From: CAYNRE01 sp964399535
GTDB lineage: Bacteria > Planctomycetota > Planctomycetia > Pirellulales > CAYNRE01
NCBI GenBank assembly: GCA_964399535.1
Contig: CAYNRE010000030.1
Span: 96,182-160,181 of the forward strand
Reading direction: 5' to 3'
Length of the DNA: 64,000 nt
Positions 8,229-16,708 of the stretch are shown here, piece by piece. The notes under the pieces are model-generated. The model was given only the letters and a program-made list of their open reading frames with translations, searched no databases and had not been told where the DNA came from. Position numbers and translations under genes: made by a program. How positions within the stretch are numbered: position 1 is the first letter of the stretch; each line of letters begins with the position of its first letter.

Positions 8229-9332
8229 ATGCGTTACCGCCAGGTCTGCTTGGAATCGCTGGGCTTCACCCTCCCTGGCGAGGCGGTCACCTCCGATTCG
8301 CTCGAAGCGCGGCTCCAGCCGCTCTACCAGCGGCTCAAGCTTCCCGCCGGCCGGCTCGAGTTGATGACCGGCATCCGTGAGCGGCGATTCTGGAAGCCGG
8401 GCACGCTGCCCAGCGAAAACAGCATCGCCAGCGGACGGCGGGCCCTCGAAGCCGCCGATTTCGACCCGGCCCGTGTCGGCATGTTGGTGCACGGCTCGGT
8501 TTGCCGCGACCATTTGGAGCCCGCCACCGCGTCGATCGTTCATCATGGCCTGGGCCTGCGGCCCGAGTGCCTGATTTACGATGTGTCGAACGCGTGTCTC
8601 GGTTTTCTGAACGGGCTGGTGCAAGTGGCCAATTCAATCGAGCTGGGCCAGCTCGAGGCCGGCCTGGTCGTGGCCAGCGAGGGAAGCCGCGAGGTGGTGG
8701 AGAACACGATTGCCCAGCTCAATCGAGATTCGTCGCTGAGCCGGCAAGCAATTAAATCGGCCGTGGCTTCGCTCACGCTCGGGTCGGCTAGCGTGGCGGG
8801 GCTGTTGGTTCGCGCCGACCTGAGCCGCGGAGGCAGTCGGTTGCATACGGCCGTAGCGCGGGCAGCCACAGAGCACAACGAGCTGTGCCGCTCCGGGCGC
8901 GACGAGGCCGCGGCCCAGGGCATGCAAACCCTGATGCACACCGACTCAGAACGGCTGCTGCAGGCCGGAGTGGAAGCAGCCCGGGATACCTTTTCAGGCT
9001 TTCTTAGCGCAACCCAATGGCAGCGCGGCGACATTCAGCGTGTCTTCTGCCACCAGGTGGGCGTGGCTCACCGCCGGGCCCTGTTCGCGGCGCTCGAGCT
9101 CGACGAAGCGCTCGATTTCAGCACCGTCGAGTGGCTGGGAAACACCGGGGCAGCCGCCTTGCCGGTTACGCTAGCTCTGGCGGCCTACCAGCGCAAGATC
9201 GCTCCCGGCAATCGCCTGGCCCTGCTGGGCATCGGTTCGGGCATCAACGTGTTGATGCTCGGTGTGGACTGGCATGACGGCCGGGTGGGCGTTCCCCAAG
9301 GGTGCCCGTTGGGCCCCCTGCATTCGGAGTAA
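8229..9332 (+). CDS. OleA-like thiolase (3-oxoacyl-ACP synthase III superfamily)
   Basis: A 367-residue thiolase-fold enzyme. The catalytic triad is visible: Cys123 in VSNACLGF, His275 in CHQVG and Asn305 in LGNTG. Glu97, in RDHLEPATASIV, lies exactly 26 residues before the Cys. In Xanthomonas OleA, Glu117 lies 26 residues before Cys143 and is needed for head-to-head condensation of two acyl-CoAs. TEHNELC and LALLGIGSGINVLML also follow OleA rather than FabH. I infer a fatty acyl-CoA condensing enzyme making a long-chain beta-keto acid. No oleB, oleC or oleD is in the window. An MFS transporter gene starts 8 nt after the stop. Confidence 0.8.
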   Translation: MRYRQVCLESLGFTLPGEAVTSDSLEARLQPLYQRLKLPAGRLELMTGIRERRFWKPGTLPSENSIASGRRALEAADFDPARVGMLVHGSVCRDHLEPATASIVHHGLGLRPECLIYDVSNACLGFLNGLVQVANSIELGQLEAGLVVASEGSREVVENTIAQLNRDSSLSRQAIKSAVASLTLGSASVAGLLVRADLSRGGSRLHTAVARAATEHNELCRSGRDEAAAQGMQTLMHTDSERLLQAGVEAARDTFSGFLSATQWQRGDIQRVFCHQVGVAHRRALFAALELDEALDFSTVEWLGNTGAAALPVTLALAAYQRKIAPGNRLALLGIGSGINVLMLGVDWHDGRVGVPQGCPLGPLHSE

Positions 9333-9340
9333 GTCAATCG

Positions 9341-10648
9341 ATGAAGCCCAGCGCCGAGCCCGCCGCCTCGATTCGCCAGGGAAACTACAAATGGGCCCTG
9401 GTCGCCATGCTGTGGTTCATTTGCTTTTTCAACTACGCCGACCGGCAGGCCATTTCCTCGGTGTTGCCCGAACTGGAACGGCAGTTTGGCTTCACCAAGG
9501 CCGAACAGGGAATCATCGCCGGCGCGTTTATGTGGGTCTACGGTCTCTCGGCCCCCTTGGCCGGCATGGTCGGAGACCGCGCCAATCGCAAGCTGGTGAT
9601 CTTGGCCGGGCTCTACGTGTGGAGCCTGATTACCGGCCTTACGGCGCTCTGCCAGAAAACCTGGCAATTCGCCTTCGTCCGCGGCGCGGAAGGACTGGGG
9701 GAAACCTTTTACTTTCCCGCCTCGATGTCGCTGGTCAGCGAATATCACGGGCCTGAGACGCGCTCGCGGGCCATGTCGCTGCACCAAACCAGCGTCTACG
9801 CCGGCATCATCGGCGGAGGTTATCTCACCGGGTTGCTCGCCGATAGGTTTGGCTGGCAATTTCCGTTCATCGCGTTCGGGCTGGGGGGCATCGTTCTCGG
9901 GCTGGTGCTGGCTCGGTTCGTTCGCGAACCGGGACGGGCTTCCGACCGCATCGCCCCGGGCCATGAGCCCGGCGGCGACGTCCAGGAATCGGCCGCCGCC
10001 GCGCTGAGCTGGCGGCAGTTCGCCGTCAAGTTTCTCACGACGCCCGCCTCGCTGACCTTGCTGCTGGGCTTCGTCGGGGCCAATACCGTGGCGGGCGTTT
10101 TCTATGTCTGGATGCCGACCTACATCAAAACCAAGTTCCACTACGATTTGGCCACCTCGGCCCTGGTGGGCACCGTCTTCATTCAACTGGCCAGCATGGT
10201 TGGCTCAGTCACCGGCGGGGTATTGGCCGACGCCTGGCGCACGCGCTGGCTCGGCGGGCGCGTGGGGGTGCAGGGCCTGGGAATCGTGATCGGCACCCCC
10301 ATGATTTTGCTTTCGGCCCTGGCCAATCAGCTTCCGCTGGTGATCGCCGGCATGATTGGCCTGGGGTTCTGCAAGGGGGTGTACGACTCGAACATCTGGC
10401 CCGCGATTTACGAGGTCGTTCCCGCCGGACGCCGCAGCAGCGCCGTGGGCATGGCCAACCTGGTCGGCTGGTGTGGGGCGGGCGTCGGTTCCTGGCAGCT
10501 CGGCAAACTGGTCGATGGCGGCTTCTCGATGAGCTCGGCCCTGGGGCTGACCGCCATCCTCTACGTCGTCGTGGCCGGGCTGCTTTGGTCGTCGGCGCTG
10601 GTCTTCACCCCCCGGGAAATTCGCCGGGCCCAGCTCCGCCAGGGTTAG
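9341..10648 (+). CDS. MFS transporter (ACS/hexuronate-type)
   Basis: A 435-residue, 12-helix major facilitator. After an N-terminal leader, NYADRQAISSVLPELERQFG and the loop 2-3 motif (AGMVGDRANRK, following YGLSAPL) mark the anion:cation symporter subfamily, which usually carries organic anions such as sugar acids. SLHQTSVYAGIIGGGYLTG is the helix 5 region. A hydrophilic loop of about 40 residues separates the two six-helix halves. The start at 9341 follows the OleA-like stop by 8 nt, so the two genes are probably co-transcribed. The cargo is unknown; export of an acyl product would be unusual for this family. Confidence 0.85.
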   Translation: MKPSAEPAASIRQGNYKWALVAMLWFICFFNYADRQAISSVLPELERQFGFTKAEQGIIAGAFMWVYGLSAPLAGMVGDRANRKLVILAGLYVWSLITGLTALCQKTWQFAFVRGAEGLGETFYFPASMSLVSEYHGPETRSRAMSLHQTSVYAGIIGGGYLTGLLADRFGWQFPFIAFGLGGIVLGLVLARFVREPGRASDRIAPGHEPGGDVQESAAAALSWRQFAVKFLTTPASLTLLLGFVGANTVAGVFYVWMPTYIKTKFHYDLATSALVGTVFIQLASMVGSVTGGVLADAWRTRWLGGRVGVQGLGIVIGTPMILLSALANQLPLVIAGMIGLGFCKGVYDSNIWPAIYEVVPAGRRSSAVGMANLVGWCGAGVGSWQLGKLVDGGFSMSSALGLTAILYVVVAGLLWSSALVFTPREIRRAQLRQG

Positions 10649-10966
10649 CAGCCTGGAATGCCCCGCGGCAGCCCGCAATCGGCCGCCTACCGAGCGAACG
10701 AACTACGAGGTCGAAGGCGGCGCGCAATTCGCAGGCTGCCAAGCCGCCTGCCCGTCCAAGCCGGCCGGGGAGCCGTAAGCGGCCAAAACTCGCCCTTGCG
10801 AAGCTTGCCCCCGAAGGTAGGGGCCACTTCGCGCGGTTTTCTGGCTCGGCCTGCGCCTTCGGACTATCATGGTTTGATTAAGGGCGGGGGGGCATTTCTA
10901 GCCGAGATTGGCTCAACTCCGCGGGCGAGTTCGGAACGCTCGAGGCGGGTGGAGACGAGGCATACT

Positions 10967-13567
10967 ATGTTGCGCAGCGCGCAGCGCGGGCCGTCGCGGC
11001 GACCGGCGGGCGGAAACACTTTGCGCTTGGAATCGCTCGAGCAGCGCTACCTATTGGCGGCAGCCGCCCTGGCGAGCGAGGCCAGTGGCGCCGAAGCGAC
11101 GGGAAGCATCTCTGGTCGCGTGTGGGTCGACATCAACGCCAATCAGCTACCCGATGCCGGCGAGGAAGGCCAGCCCGGCATTACCCTCTACCTGGACCAA
11201 AACCAGAACGGCCGCCAGGATTTGGGCGAGCCATCGACCCTAACCAACAGCATCGGCGTTTACCAGTTTACCGACCTGGCCCCGGGCACCTATCGCGTCG
11301 GCGAGGTCGCCCCGCCCGCGTGGGTGCAAACCTTTCCGGCCACCGATTTCTCCGCTCCCAGCTATGTCGGCGTGCATAAGAACGGTGTCGGCGGGGTCGA
11401 CGGGCTCAACGGCGCCGAAGCCGTGGCGGTCACCAGCGACGGCCGCCACTTGTACGTGGCCTCGATCCTGAACAATAGCGTGACGCTGTTTCAGCGAGAT
11501 CCGTTCTCGGGCCAGCTCACCTTCGACCGCACCTATCAAGACGGCGTGAACGGCGTTTCGAACCTGGTCGCCGCCCACTGGATCGCGATTTCGCCGGATC
11601 AGAACTTCTTGTATGTCGCCGCGCGCGGCAGCAACTCGATCGTTGCCTTCCGTCGCGACGTGGCCACTGGGCAGCTTTCGCCGATTCAAATCTTGGTCGA
11701 GGGCCAAGGTGTTTCCGGCTTGCAGGGCGCCAGCGTGGTGGCGCTTAGCCCCGATGGTCGCCATGCCTATGTGGCCGGCCGGTTCGACAACGCCGTGGTC
11801 GTGCTCCGTCGCGACACGACAACCGGCATGTTGACCTATGTGGAAACCGAAAAAGACGGCCTGCTCGGCGTCGACGGCCTGGACGATGTTCGCTGGGTGG
11901 AAGTGAGCCCCGACGGCAATTTCGTCTACGCGGTCTCGCTCAACGACTATGCCCTCGTCTCGTTCGCCCGGAATGAGTTCACCGGGCGGCTGACCTACCT
12001 GGGAATGCTTAAAGACGGGGTCGACGGCGTCGACGGGCTGGACCAAGCCGGTTCGCTGGCGATGAGCCACGACGGCCGAAACCTGTATGTGGCCGGCTCG
12101 CGCGACGACTCCGTGGCCGTGTTTTCCCGCGATTTGGTTTCGGGCCTCCCCTCGTTCGTGCAAGTGCTGAAAAACGGCGTCGACGGCATTAGCGGCCTCG
12201 ACGGCGCGATCTCGATCGAGATTGCGCCCGACGACACCGCCCTGTACGTCAACGGCTTTTTCGACGACTCGCTCGCCGTCTTTTCGCGAGACCCGGCCAC
12301 CGGCCTGCTCACCCCGGGCACGGTTTTTCGCGATGGCCAGGGGGGCGTCGACGGCCTGGATGGTTCGCACGGCGGGTTCTTCCACGTGACCGGCCGCAGC
12401 GTTTACACCGCCGGATATAGCGAAGACGCCCTAACCACCTGGCAACTGCCCAGCCCCTGGCAACTGGCCGTGGTTACCGCCGGAGAAGAGGTCTCCGGTG
12501 TCCAATTCGGAATTCGCAACGGTGCGCTGGTCAACCGACCGCCCCGGCTGAACCTGATCGGCAACCGCACCGTCAACGAGGGGGAGCTCCTCAGCCTGCT
12601 CGCCGCAGCGACCGATTCGGATGCTGGCGATTCGATCACCTACAGCCTGGCCCCCGGGCAACCTCAGGGCATGTTCATTCTGCCCGTGCTGGGCGCGCTG
12701 CAGTGGCTTCCGAAAGACAGCGGCGGCCCCTTCAACGTGACCGTGATTGCCAGCGATGGCAACCTGGTGTTGCCGACCGACCAGGAAACCTTCCAGGTAA
12801 CGGTGCGCAACGTCCCCCCGATCGTAAGTTTCTTCGGTCCCGATACCGCCACGGGCGGAATCGCGGTTTCCTTCACGATTGGCGCCACCGACCTTTCGCA
12901 AACCGACACCCAGGCCGGGTTCACCTATCAATTCGATTGGAACGGCGACGGAACCATCGACGAGTCGATCGTTGGGCCAGGGGGTGGAATCCTGGTGGAT
13001 CACACGTTCCAGGGCCAAGGGCTGAAAAGCGTAGTGGCCTACGCCGTCGATAAAGATGGCGGAGTAAGCGCCCCGGCCACGGTGACGATCGATGTGGCAC
13101 CCGGCGGCCTTGTCGGCGACGCCAACGGCGACGGAGAAGTGGGCTCGGTCGACTACACGATTTGGGCGGCCACGTTCGGGCAAACTGGCCTGGGTTTGGC
13201 GGCCGACTTCGATGGCAACGGCGAAGTGGGGGCAGGCGACTACACCCTCTGGGCGGCCAACTTTGGCGCCACCCTCGGCGGCGGTTCCGCCCCGATTGCG
13301 CCCCCGGCGGCCGCGGTGGCGAGTGCCCCCAGCCCGCCATCGCCCACGGCCAAGTTTAGCGCCGTGTTCAGCCAGCAGGCAAGCCTGGCCGCCGCAGCGG
13401 TCGATCGAGTGCTCGCCGCGGGTACCCGCAACCTGCTCACGGCGACGCTGGCTCCCATTCCCCGCAGTGTAGTTGCCGATTCCACACGGGTGGTCGCTCC
13501 GCAGGCCACTTCTGTCGGCCGCCTCTGGGCCGACTTGGCCCGTCGCCAACCCGCCTTGCGGCGATAG
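10967..13567 (+). CDS. LEPR-XLL surface protein: SdrD-B, beta-propeller, Ig-like/PKD and dockerin
   Basis: An 866-residue exported protein. LRLESLEQRYLLA at residues about 19-31 is the planctomycete LEPR-XLL export signature. Residues about 46-117 form an SdrD B-like fold (SGRVWVDINANQLPD ... YRVGEV). Residues about 135-495 hold seven or so propeller repeats of the YVAG..D.....F.RD type, with a DGVDGVDGLD linker resembling lactonase-like propellers. Then come a cadherin/Ig-like unit (VNEGELLSLLAAATDSDAGD), a PKD-like unit (YQFDWNGDGTID) and a dockerin-like calcium pair at about 714-768. The tail is Ala/Pro-rich. The start at ATG 10967 gives the expected leader. Upstream 10649-10966 (318 nt) shows no gene. 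Probably on the cell surface or secreted. Confidence 0.85.
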   Translation: MLRSAQRGPSRRPAGGNTLRLESLEQRYLLAAAALASEASGAEATGSISGRVWVDINANQLPDAGEEGQPGITLYLDQNQNGRQDLGEPSTLTNSIGVYQFTDLAPGTYRVGEVAPPAWVQTFPATDFSAPSYVGVHKNGVGGVDGLNGAEAVAVTSDGRHLYVASILNNSVTLFQRDPFSGQLTFDRTYQDGVNGVSNLVAAHWIAISPDQNFLYVAARGSNSIVAFRRDVATGQLSPIQILVEGQGVSGLQGASVVALSPDGRHAYVAGRFDNAVVVLRRDTTTGMLTYVETEKDGLLGVDGLDDVRWVEVSPDGNFVYAVSLNDYALVSFARNEFTGRLTYLGMLKDGVDGVDGLDQAGSLAMSHDGRNLYVAGSRDDSVAVFSRDLVSGLPSFVQVLKNGVDGISGLDGAISIEIAPDDTALYVNGFFDDSLAVFSRDPATGLLTPGTVFRDGQGGVDGLDGSHGGFFHVTGRSVYTAGYSEDALTTWQLPSPWQLAVVTAGEEVSGVQFGIRNGALVNRPPRLNLIGNRTVNEGELLSLLAAATDSDAGDSITYSLAPGQPQGMFILPVLGALQWLPKDSGGPFNVTVIASDGNLVLPTDQETFQVTVRNVPPIVSFFGPDTATGGIAVSFTIGATDLSQTDTQAGFTYQFDWNGDGTIDESIVGPGGGILVDHTFQGQGLKSVVAYAVDKDGGVSAPATVTIDVAPGGLVGDANGDGEVGSVDYTIWAATFGQTGLGLAADFDGNGEVGAGDYTLWAANFGATLGGGSAPIAPPAAAVASAPSPPSPTAKFSAVFSQQASLAAAAVDRVLAAGTRNLLTATLAPIPRSVVADSTRVVAPQATSVGRLWADLARRQPALRR

Positions 13568-13620
13568 TCGCGTAGAGCGCCTACAGCGTACCTGGCCCGC
13601 TGGTTGAACGCTGCCGAGCC

Positions 13621-13671
13621 TGGTCCCCGCGGATCCATGGTCCCCGCGGAGCCGTGGTCTCCGTAGGCCCC
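13621..13671. repeat. Three tandem copies of a 17-bp repeat
   Basis: TGGTCCCCGCGGATCCA (13621-13637), TGGTCCCCGCGGAGCCG (13638-13654) and a degenerate third copy, TGGTCTCCGTAGGCCCC (13655-13671). They lie in the convergent gap between the LEPR-XLL and PEP-CTERM genes. No function is evident. Confidence 0.7.
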
Positions 13672-13800
13672 CGGGTGCCTGGGCTTCTTGCCCCTCCGGT
13701 CGAGCAGGGCGGCGCGGTCGGGCCAGATTGGGCGAAAGCACCCTGGGCCCAAAAACGTGATTGCCGAGACTGGCTGAGCGACTGGCAAGTGCACCGCGCC

Positions 13801-13840
13801 AAAAAGAAAACGGCGACCCGTGCCGAAACACGGGCCGCCG
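13801..13840 (-). terminator. Intrinsic terminator of the PEP-CTERM gene
   Basis: On the minus strand a 12-bp stem (13829-13840 pairing with 13811-13822) closes a 6-nt loop and is followed by TTTTCTTTTT. It lies 80 nt after the stop codon. Its stem sequence nearly repeats that of the terminator at 58010-58052. Confidence 0.88.
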
Positions 13841-13919
13841 CGAATCGCTACTTACCATGCTCCCACTGGACCGCTTCCGGCGGCCGACTTCTCAGCGAGC
13901 CCCGCGGGCCCGCTTAGGG

Positions 13920-14762
13920 CTAGCTCTTGCGGCGACGGGCCACCAGGCCCACCAGGCCCAGGGCACCCATGCCACACAGCACCATGCTCGACGGTTCCGG
14001 AACCACCGGGCCCGTGGCGACGATGGTGCCGGTGAACGACAGATCGACCGCGGTGCCACCGACGTCGACCGTCTGCACCAGGCTGATCGGGATCGTGACC
14101 GTGACGCCCGCCTCGGTACCGGTGATGGTGCCGGCGCCCGGGTTGCTCAGCGGCAGGCCGACCAGCGAGGTCGTGCCCGGATCGACGAACGCACCGCCGA
14201 GGGTATCGGTCGTATCCAAGTCGCCGCCGATCAGCGTCAGGGTTTGACCGCCGGCAAAGCTACCACCGCCACCGATCGCTTGCACGCCGGTGGTCACGTC
14301 GATCACCAGGTTGCGAATCGCCGCCCAGACCAGACCGCCGAGGCCGAGGCCATAGTCGCCGGGACCGGTCGTAAGGGTCGGAATCGTAGCGCCCGGAGGG
14401 CCACCGCCTGCCTCTGGGGCCCAGATGCCGCTGACCGAGGCGTCGGCCGCGCTGCCGCCGGGGAATTCGATGGTGCCAGCACCCAGGTCGATCTTGGCCA
14501 TGATCGTGCCGGTATACTCGGCGATATCGCCGCCGCTAAAACCGGGCGTTACGGGAGCACCGAACCCAATGAACAAGGCTTGCGGATCCAAGCCGAGCGG
14601 CGGCAGGCCTTCGACAAACGCCGTGCCATCAATCGTGATGGTCGACAACGCCGGATCAATGGTGAGCGGAGAGAGACCCGCTCGAGCGGGGCCGGAAATT
14701 GCGGCAGCAGCCACTACGGCCACGAGCGCAGCAATGCCCCTGCGAGAAGCAAGGAACGACAT
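13920..14762 (-). CDS. PEP-CTERM-sorted exported protein
   Basis: A 280-residue protein. It has an N-terminal signal peptide (MSFLASRRGIAALVAVVAAA, cleavage probably after ISGPARA), then a Gly/Thr-rich beta-type body. The PEP-CTERM tail is VPEPSSMVLCGMGALGLVGL followed by ARRRKS, the substrate signal for an exosortase. No exosortase gene is in the window. The start at 14762 has AAGGAG 6 nt upstream. A sigma70-like promoter at 14882-14910 and a terminator at 13801-13840 make it a monocistronic unit. The body resembles no family I can name. Confidence 0.85.
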   Translation of the reverse strand: MSFLASRRGIAALVAVVAAAAISGPARAGLSPLTIDPALSTITIDGTAFVEGLPPLGLDPQALFIGFGAPVTPGFSGGDIAEYTGTIMAKIDLGAGTIEFPGGSAADASVSGIWAPEAGGGPPGATIPTLTTGPGDYGLGLGGLVWAAIRNLVIDVTTGVQAIGGGGSFAGGQTLTLIGGDLDTTDTLGGAFVDPGTTSLVGLPLSNPGAGTITGTEAGVTVTIPISLVQTVDVGGTAVDLSFTGTIVATGPVVPEPSSMVLCGMGALGLVGLVARRRKS

Positions 14763-14881
14763 GTAGAACTCCTTCAGTAGCGTTTCTCGTTTGCCAGGAT
14801 GTGGAATTGCCGGCCGCCCGTCGGCCGGCACCAAAGGCGAACGCCCCAGGACAAACTACCCCAGTTGCCCAGATACGAGCC

Positions 14882-14910
14882 AAAGTATCTGCCGTCTTAC
14901 AGAGAGTCAA
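14882..14910 (-). promoter_or_regulatory. Candidate sigma70-type promoter
   Basis: On the minus strand TTGACT (14905-14910), a 17-nt spacer and TACTTT (14882-14887) match the -35/-10 consensus in 5 of 6 and 4 of 6 positions. It lies 120 nt before the PEP-CTERM start at 14762. The 468-nt divergent gap (14763-15230) also has to hold the promoter of the plus-strand gene, which I cannot place. Confidence 0.5.
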
Positions 14911-15230
14911 GAAAAATTTGACGGATGTGCTAATTTTTCCGGCGCTAAGCATTTTACCGCCCTAAAGGGGGTATCGCATTCGGCTCCACGGCGGGGCGAG
15001 GCGCGAGAAGCGATCCCTGGGTTCCCCCCGAACGGGGATCGTGCTCAGCGCATAACCGTAAAACAGGTCTACGTTTGCGGAAATTTTCTTGACGAGCCGC
15101 AGGAAATTGAGCACCCTAACGAAAAGCGGGGGTGTAAACCAAAAAATCGCTAGATTTGGTACGTCCGGACGAATCGGAATCGCCCGCCAGGCAGCCTTCG
15201 GCAAACATCGATTGGACAAGGATCAAACGC

Positions 15231-16544
15231 ATGAATCTCTTCACCGGAACACGCTCGCGCCGCCTCTGGGCGGCTGTCGCGCTGGCCGCCGGAATCGTCT
15301 CCCTTCAGGGGACGGGTTCCGCTCGGGCCGGCCTCACGAATGTGCAGTTCACGCTCGACTCGGTTAACAGCGCCATGAAGCTCTCGGGCGTGGTCCGCGG
15401 AGACTTCTTCGGCACCGGCTTCATCTCCGACATTCCGCTCACCGGCCAAGGCTCGGGTGCCAATCCGCCCGGTGCCAATGCTAAGTACCAGGGCACGGTC
15501 AACGCCGACATCGAGTTCAACCCCGACACCACCACGGCCACCTCGATTAAGTTCACCAGCGCCAGCCTCAACGGCATTAACGGCGGCAGCTACGCCCCGG
15601 GCCTGTGGGATCCCACGGCCGAGAACCCGACCGGCGACCCAGGCAACATGGATGGCAATTTCGTTACCGCCAGCGAACCGGCGGTGTACGGCCTTCGGGT
15701 CTCCACCTTTGTGAACACGGGCGTTCGCAACCTGGAGCTCGACTCGCGTAGCCTCGTGGCGGCCGCGCTCACGGGCAGCACGTTTGTGAGCAACCAGGCA
15801 TTCGGCCTCGAATTCCTCCAGGGGTTCAACGACTTGGACGCCGACGCGCTGGGCACGGTCGATCGCCAGGTGCTTCGTGACGAGCTCGATTTGTTTGAAA
15901 TCGCCGGCCCCGGCGTGGTGCAGCCCAGCGGAATGCCCTATCCCGGTGGGGTGGTCTGGCGGGTCCAAACCGGCACCGACGGGTTCGGCAACCCCACGTT
16001 TGGCGCATTGGCCAACGAGTTTACCGAAGGCGCCTTGCCGGTCCGCTTGTACGACGAGAACGGCGCGGAGCAGGCACAGTTGTTCATGAACGCTTCGGCC
16101 AACCCCTCCTCGCTGGTCGTGACTCCGACGGGCGGCGGAAACGTCAACCTGGCGCTGACCATGGACGTCAACTCCACCGGGTCGTTCTTCCTGGGCGACT
16201 TCCTTGTGCGGCTCAATTTCGTGGGCCAGATCAAGGCCACGGGCACCGCGCAGTTTGTCGATGAAATGCCCACCTTGGTGGGTGATGCCAACGGCGATTG
16301 CTCGGTGGGCGCCGCTGACTACGCCCTGTGGGCCGCTCAGTTCGGCCAGTCCGGGGAAGGTTTGTCGGCCGATTTCGACGGCAACGGCTCGGTGGGTGCT
16401 GGAGACTACGCCCTGTGGGCCGCCAACTTCGGCAAAACCTGTGAGCCAGGCGGCGCCGCGGTGCCGGAACCGGCCACCTGGGCCCTGGGCCTGATCGGCA
16501 GCTTGGCACTGGCCCTGGTGGGCGTTCGTCGCCGCCAAGGCTAA
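15231..16544 (+). CDS. Exported protein with dockerin-like repeats and PEP-CTERM tail
   Basis: A 437-residue protein. The signal peptide covers residues 1-33 (cleavage probably after GSARA). The body is beta-rich, 34-345. A dockerin-like calcium pair sits at about 349-400 (LVGDANGDCSVGAADYALWA and a second DFDGNGSVGAGDYALWA), with the PEP-CTERM tail (VPEPATWALGLIGSLALALV then GVRRRQG) at the end. AAGGA lies about 8 nt before the ATG. It is divergent from the other PEP-CTERM gene and followed by a strong terminator. Family knowledge suggests exosortase processing and display outside the cytoplasmic membrane; its ligand is unknown. Confidence 0.85.
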   Translation: MNLFTGTRSRRLWAAVALAAGIVSLQGTGSARAGLTNVQFTLDSVNSAMKLSGVVRGDFFGTGFISDIPLTGQGSGANPPGANAKYQGTVNADIEFNPDTTTATSIKFTSASLNGINGGSYAPGLWDPTAENPTGDPGNMDGNFVTASEPAVYGLRVSTFVNTGVRNLELDSRSLVAAALTGSTFVSNQAFGLEFLQGFNDLDADALGTVDRQVLRDELDLFEIAGPGVVQPSGMPYPGGVVWRVQTGTDGFGNPTFGALANEFTEGALPVRLYDENGAEQAQLFMNASANPSSLVVTPTGGGNVNLALTMDVNSTGSFFLGDFLVRLNFVGQIKATGTAQFVDEMPTLVGDANGDCSVGAADYALWAAQFGQSGEGLSADFDGNGSVGAGDYALWAANFGKTCEPGGAAVPEPATWALGLIGSLALALVGVRRRQG

Positions 16545-16552
16545 CCACCGCC

Positions 16553-16597
16553 GCACGATCGGGCCCCGCAAGGCATTTGCCAAGCGGCCGATCGTGC
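16553..16597 (+). repeat. 10-bp inverted repeat downstream of the dockerin/PEP-CTERM gene
   Basis: GCACGATCGG at 16553-16562 and its complement at 16588-16597 flank a 25-nt loop, 9 nt past the stop. It has no T-tract. The real terminator follows at 16646, so this may be a 3'-end stabilising hairpin. Confidence 0.45.
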
Positions 16598-16645
16598 AAT
16601 TGGACTATTAGCGCACAGGTCTTGCTCGGACGACCTGGCCAACCG

Positions 16646-16688
16646 CGGGCGACGGCTTCCCTAGGAAGTCGTCGCCCGTATTTTTTTT
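16646..16688 (+). terminator. Strong intrinsic terminator
   Basis: A 15-bp stem (16646-16660 with 16664-16678, one G-T pair) with a 3-nt loop, followed by TATTTTTTTT. It ends the dockerin/PEP-CTERM transcript. The convergent AI-2E-family gene stops at 16709. Confidence 0.9.
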
Positions 16689-16708
16689 GGGGCCCTTCTA
16701 AGATTTCG

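Noticed and set aside
12431..13858. 475-codon minus-strand frame
   Set aside because: Antisense to the LEPR-XLL gene, whose domains are certain; composition is typical of a high-GC shadow.
15089..15117. TTGACG as a -35 element for the plus-strand PEP-CTERM gene
   Set aside because: No acceptable -10 hexamer lies 16-18 nt downstream.
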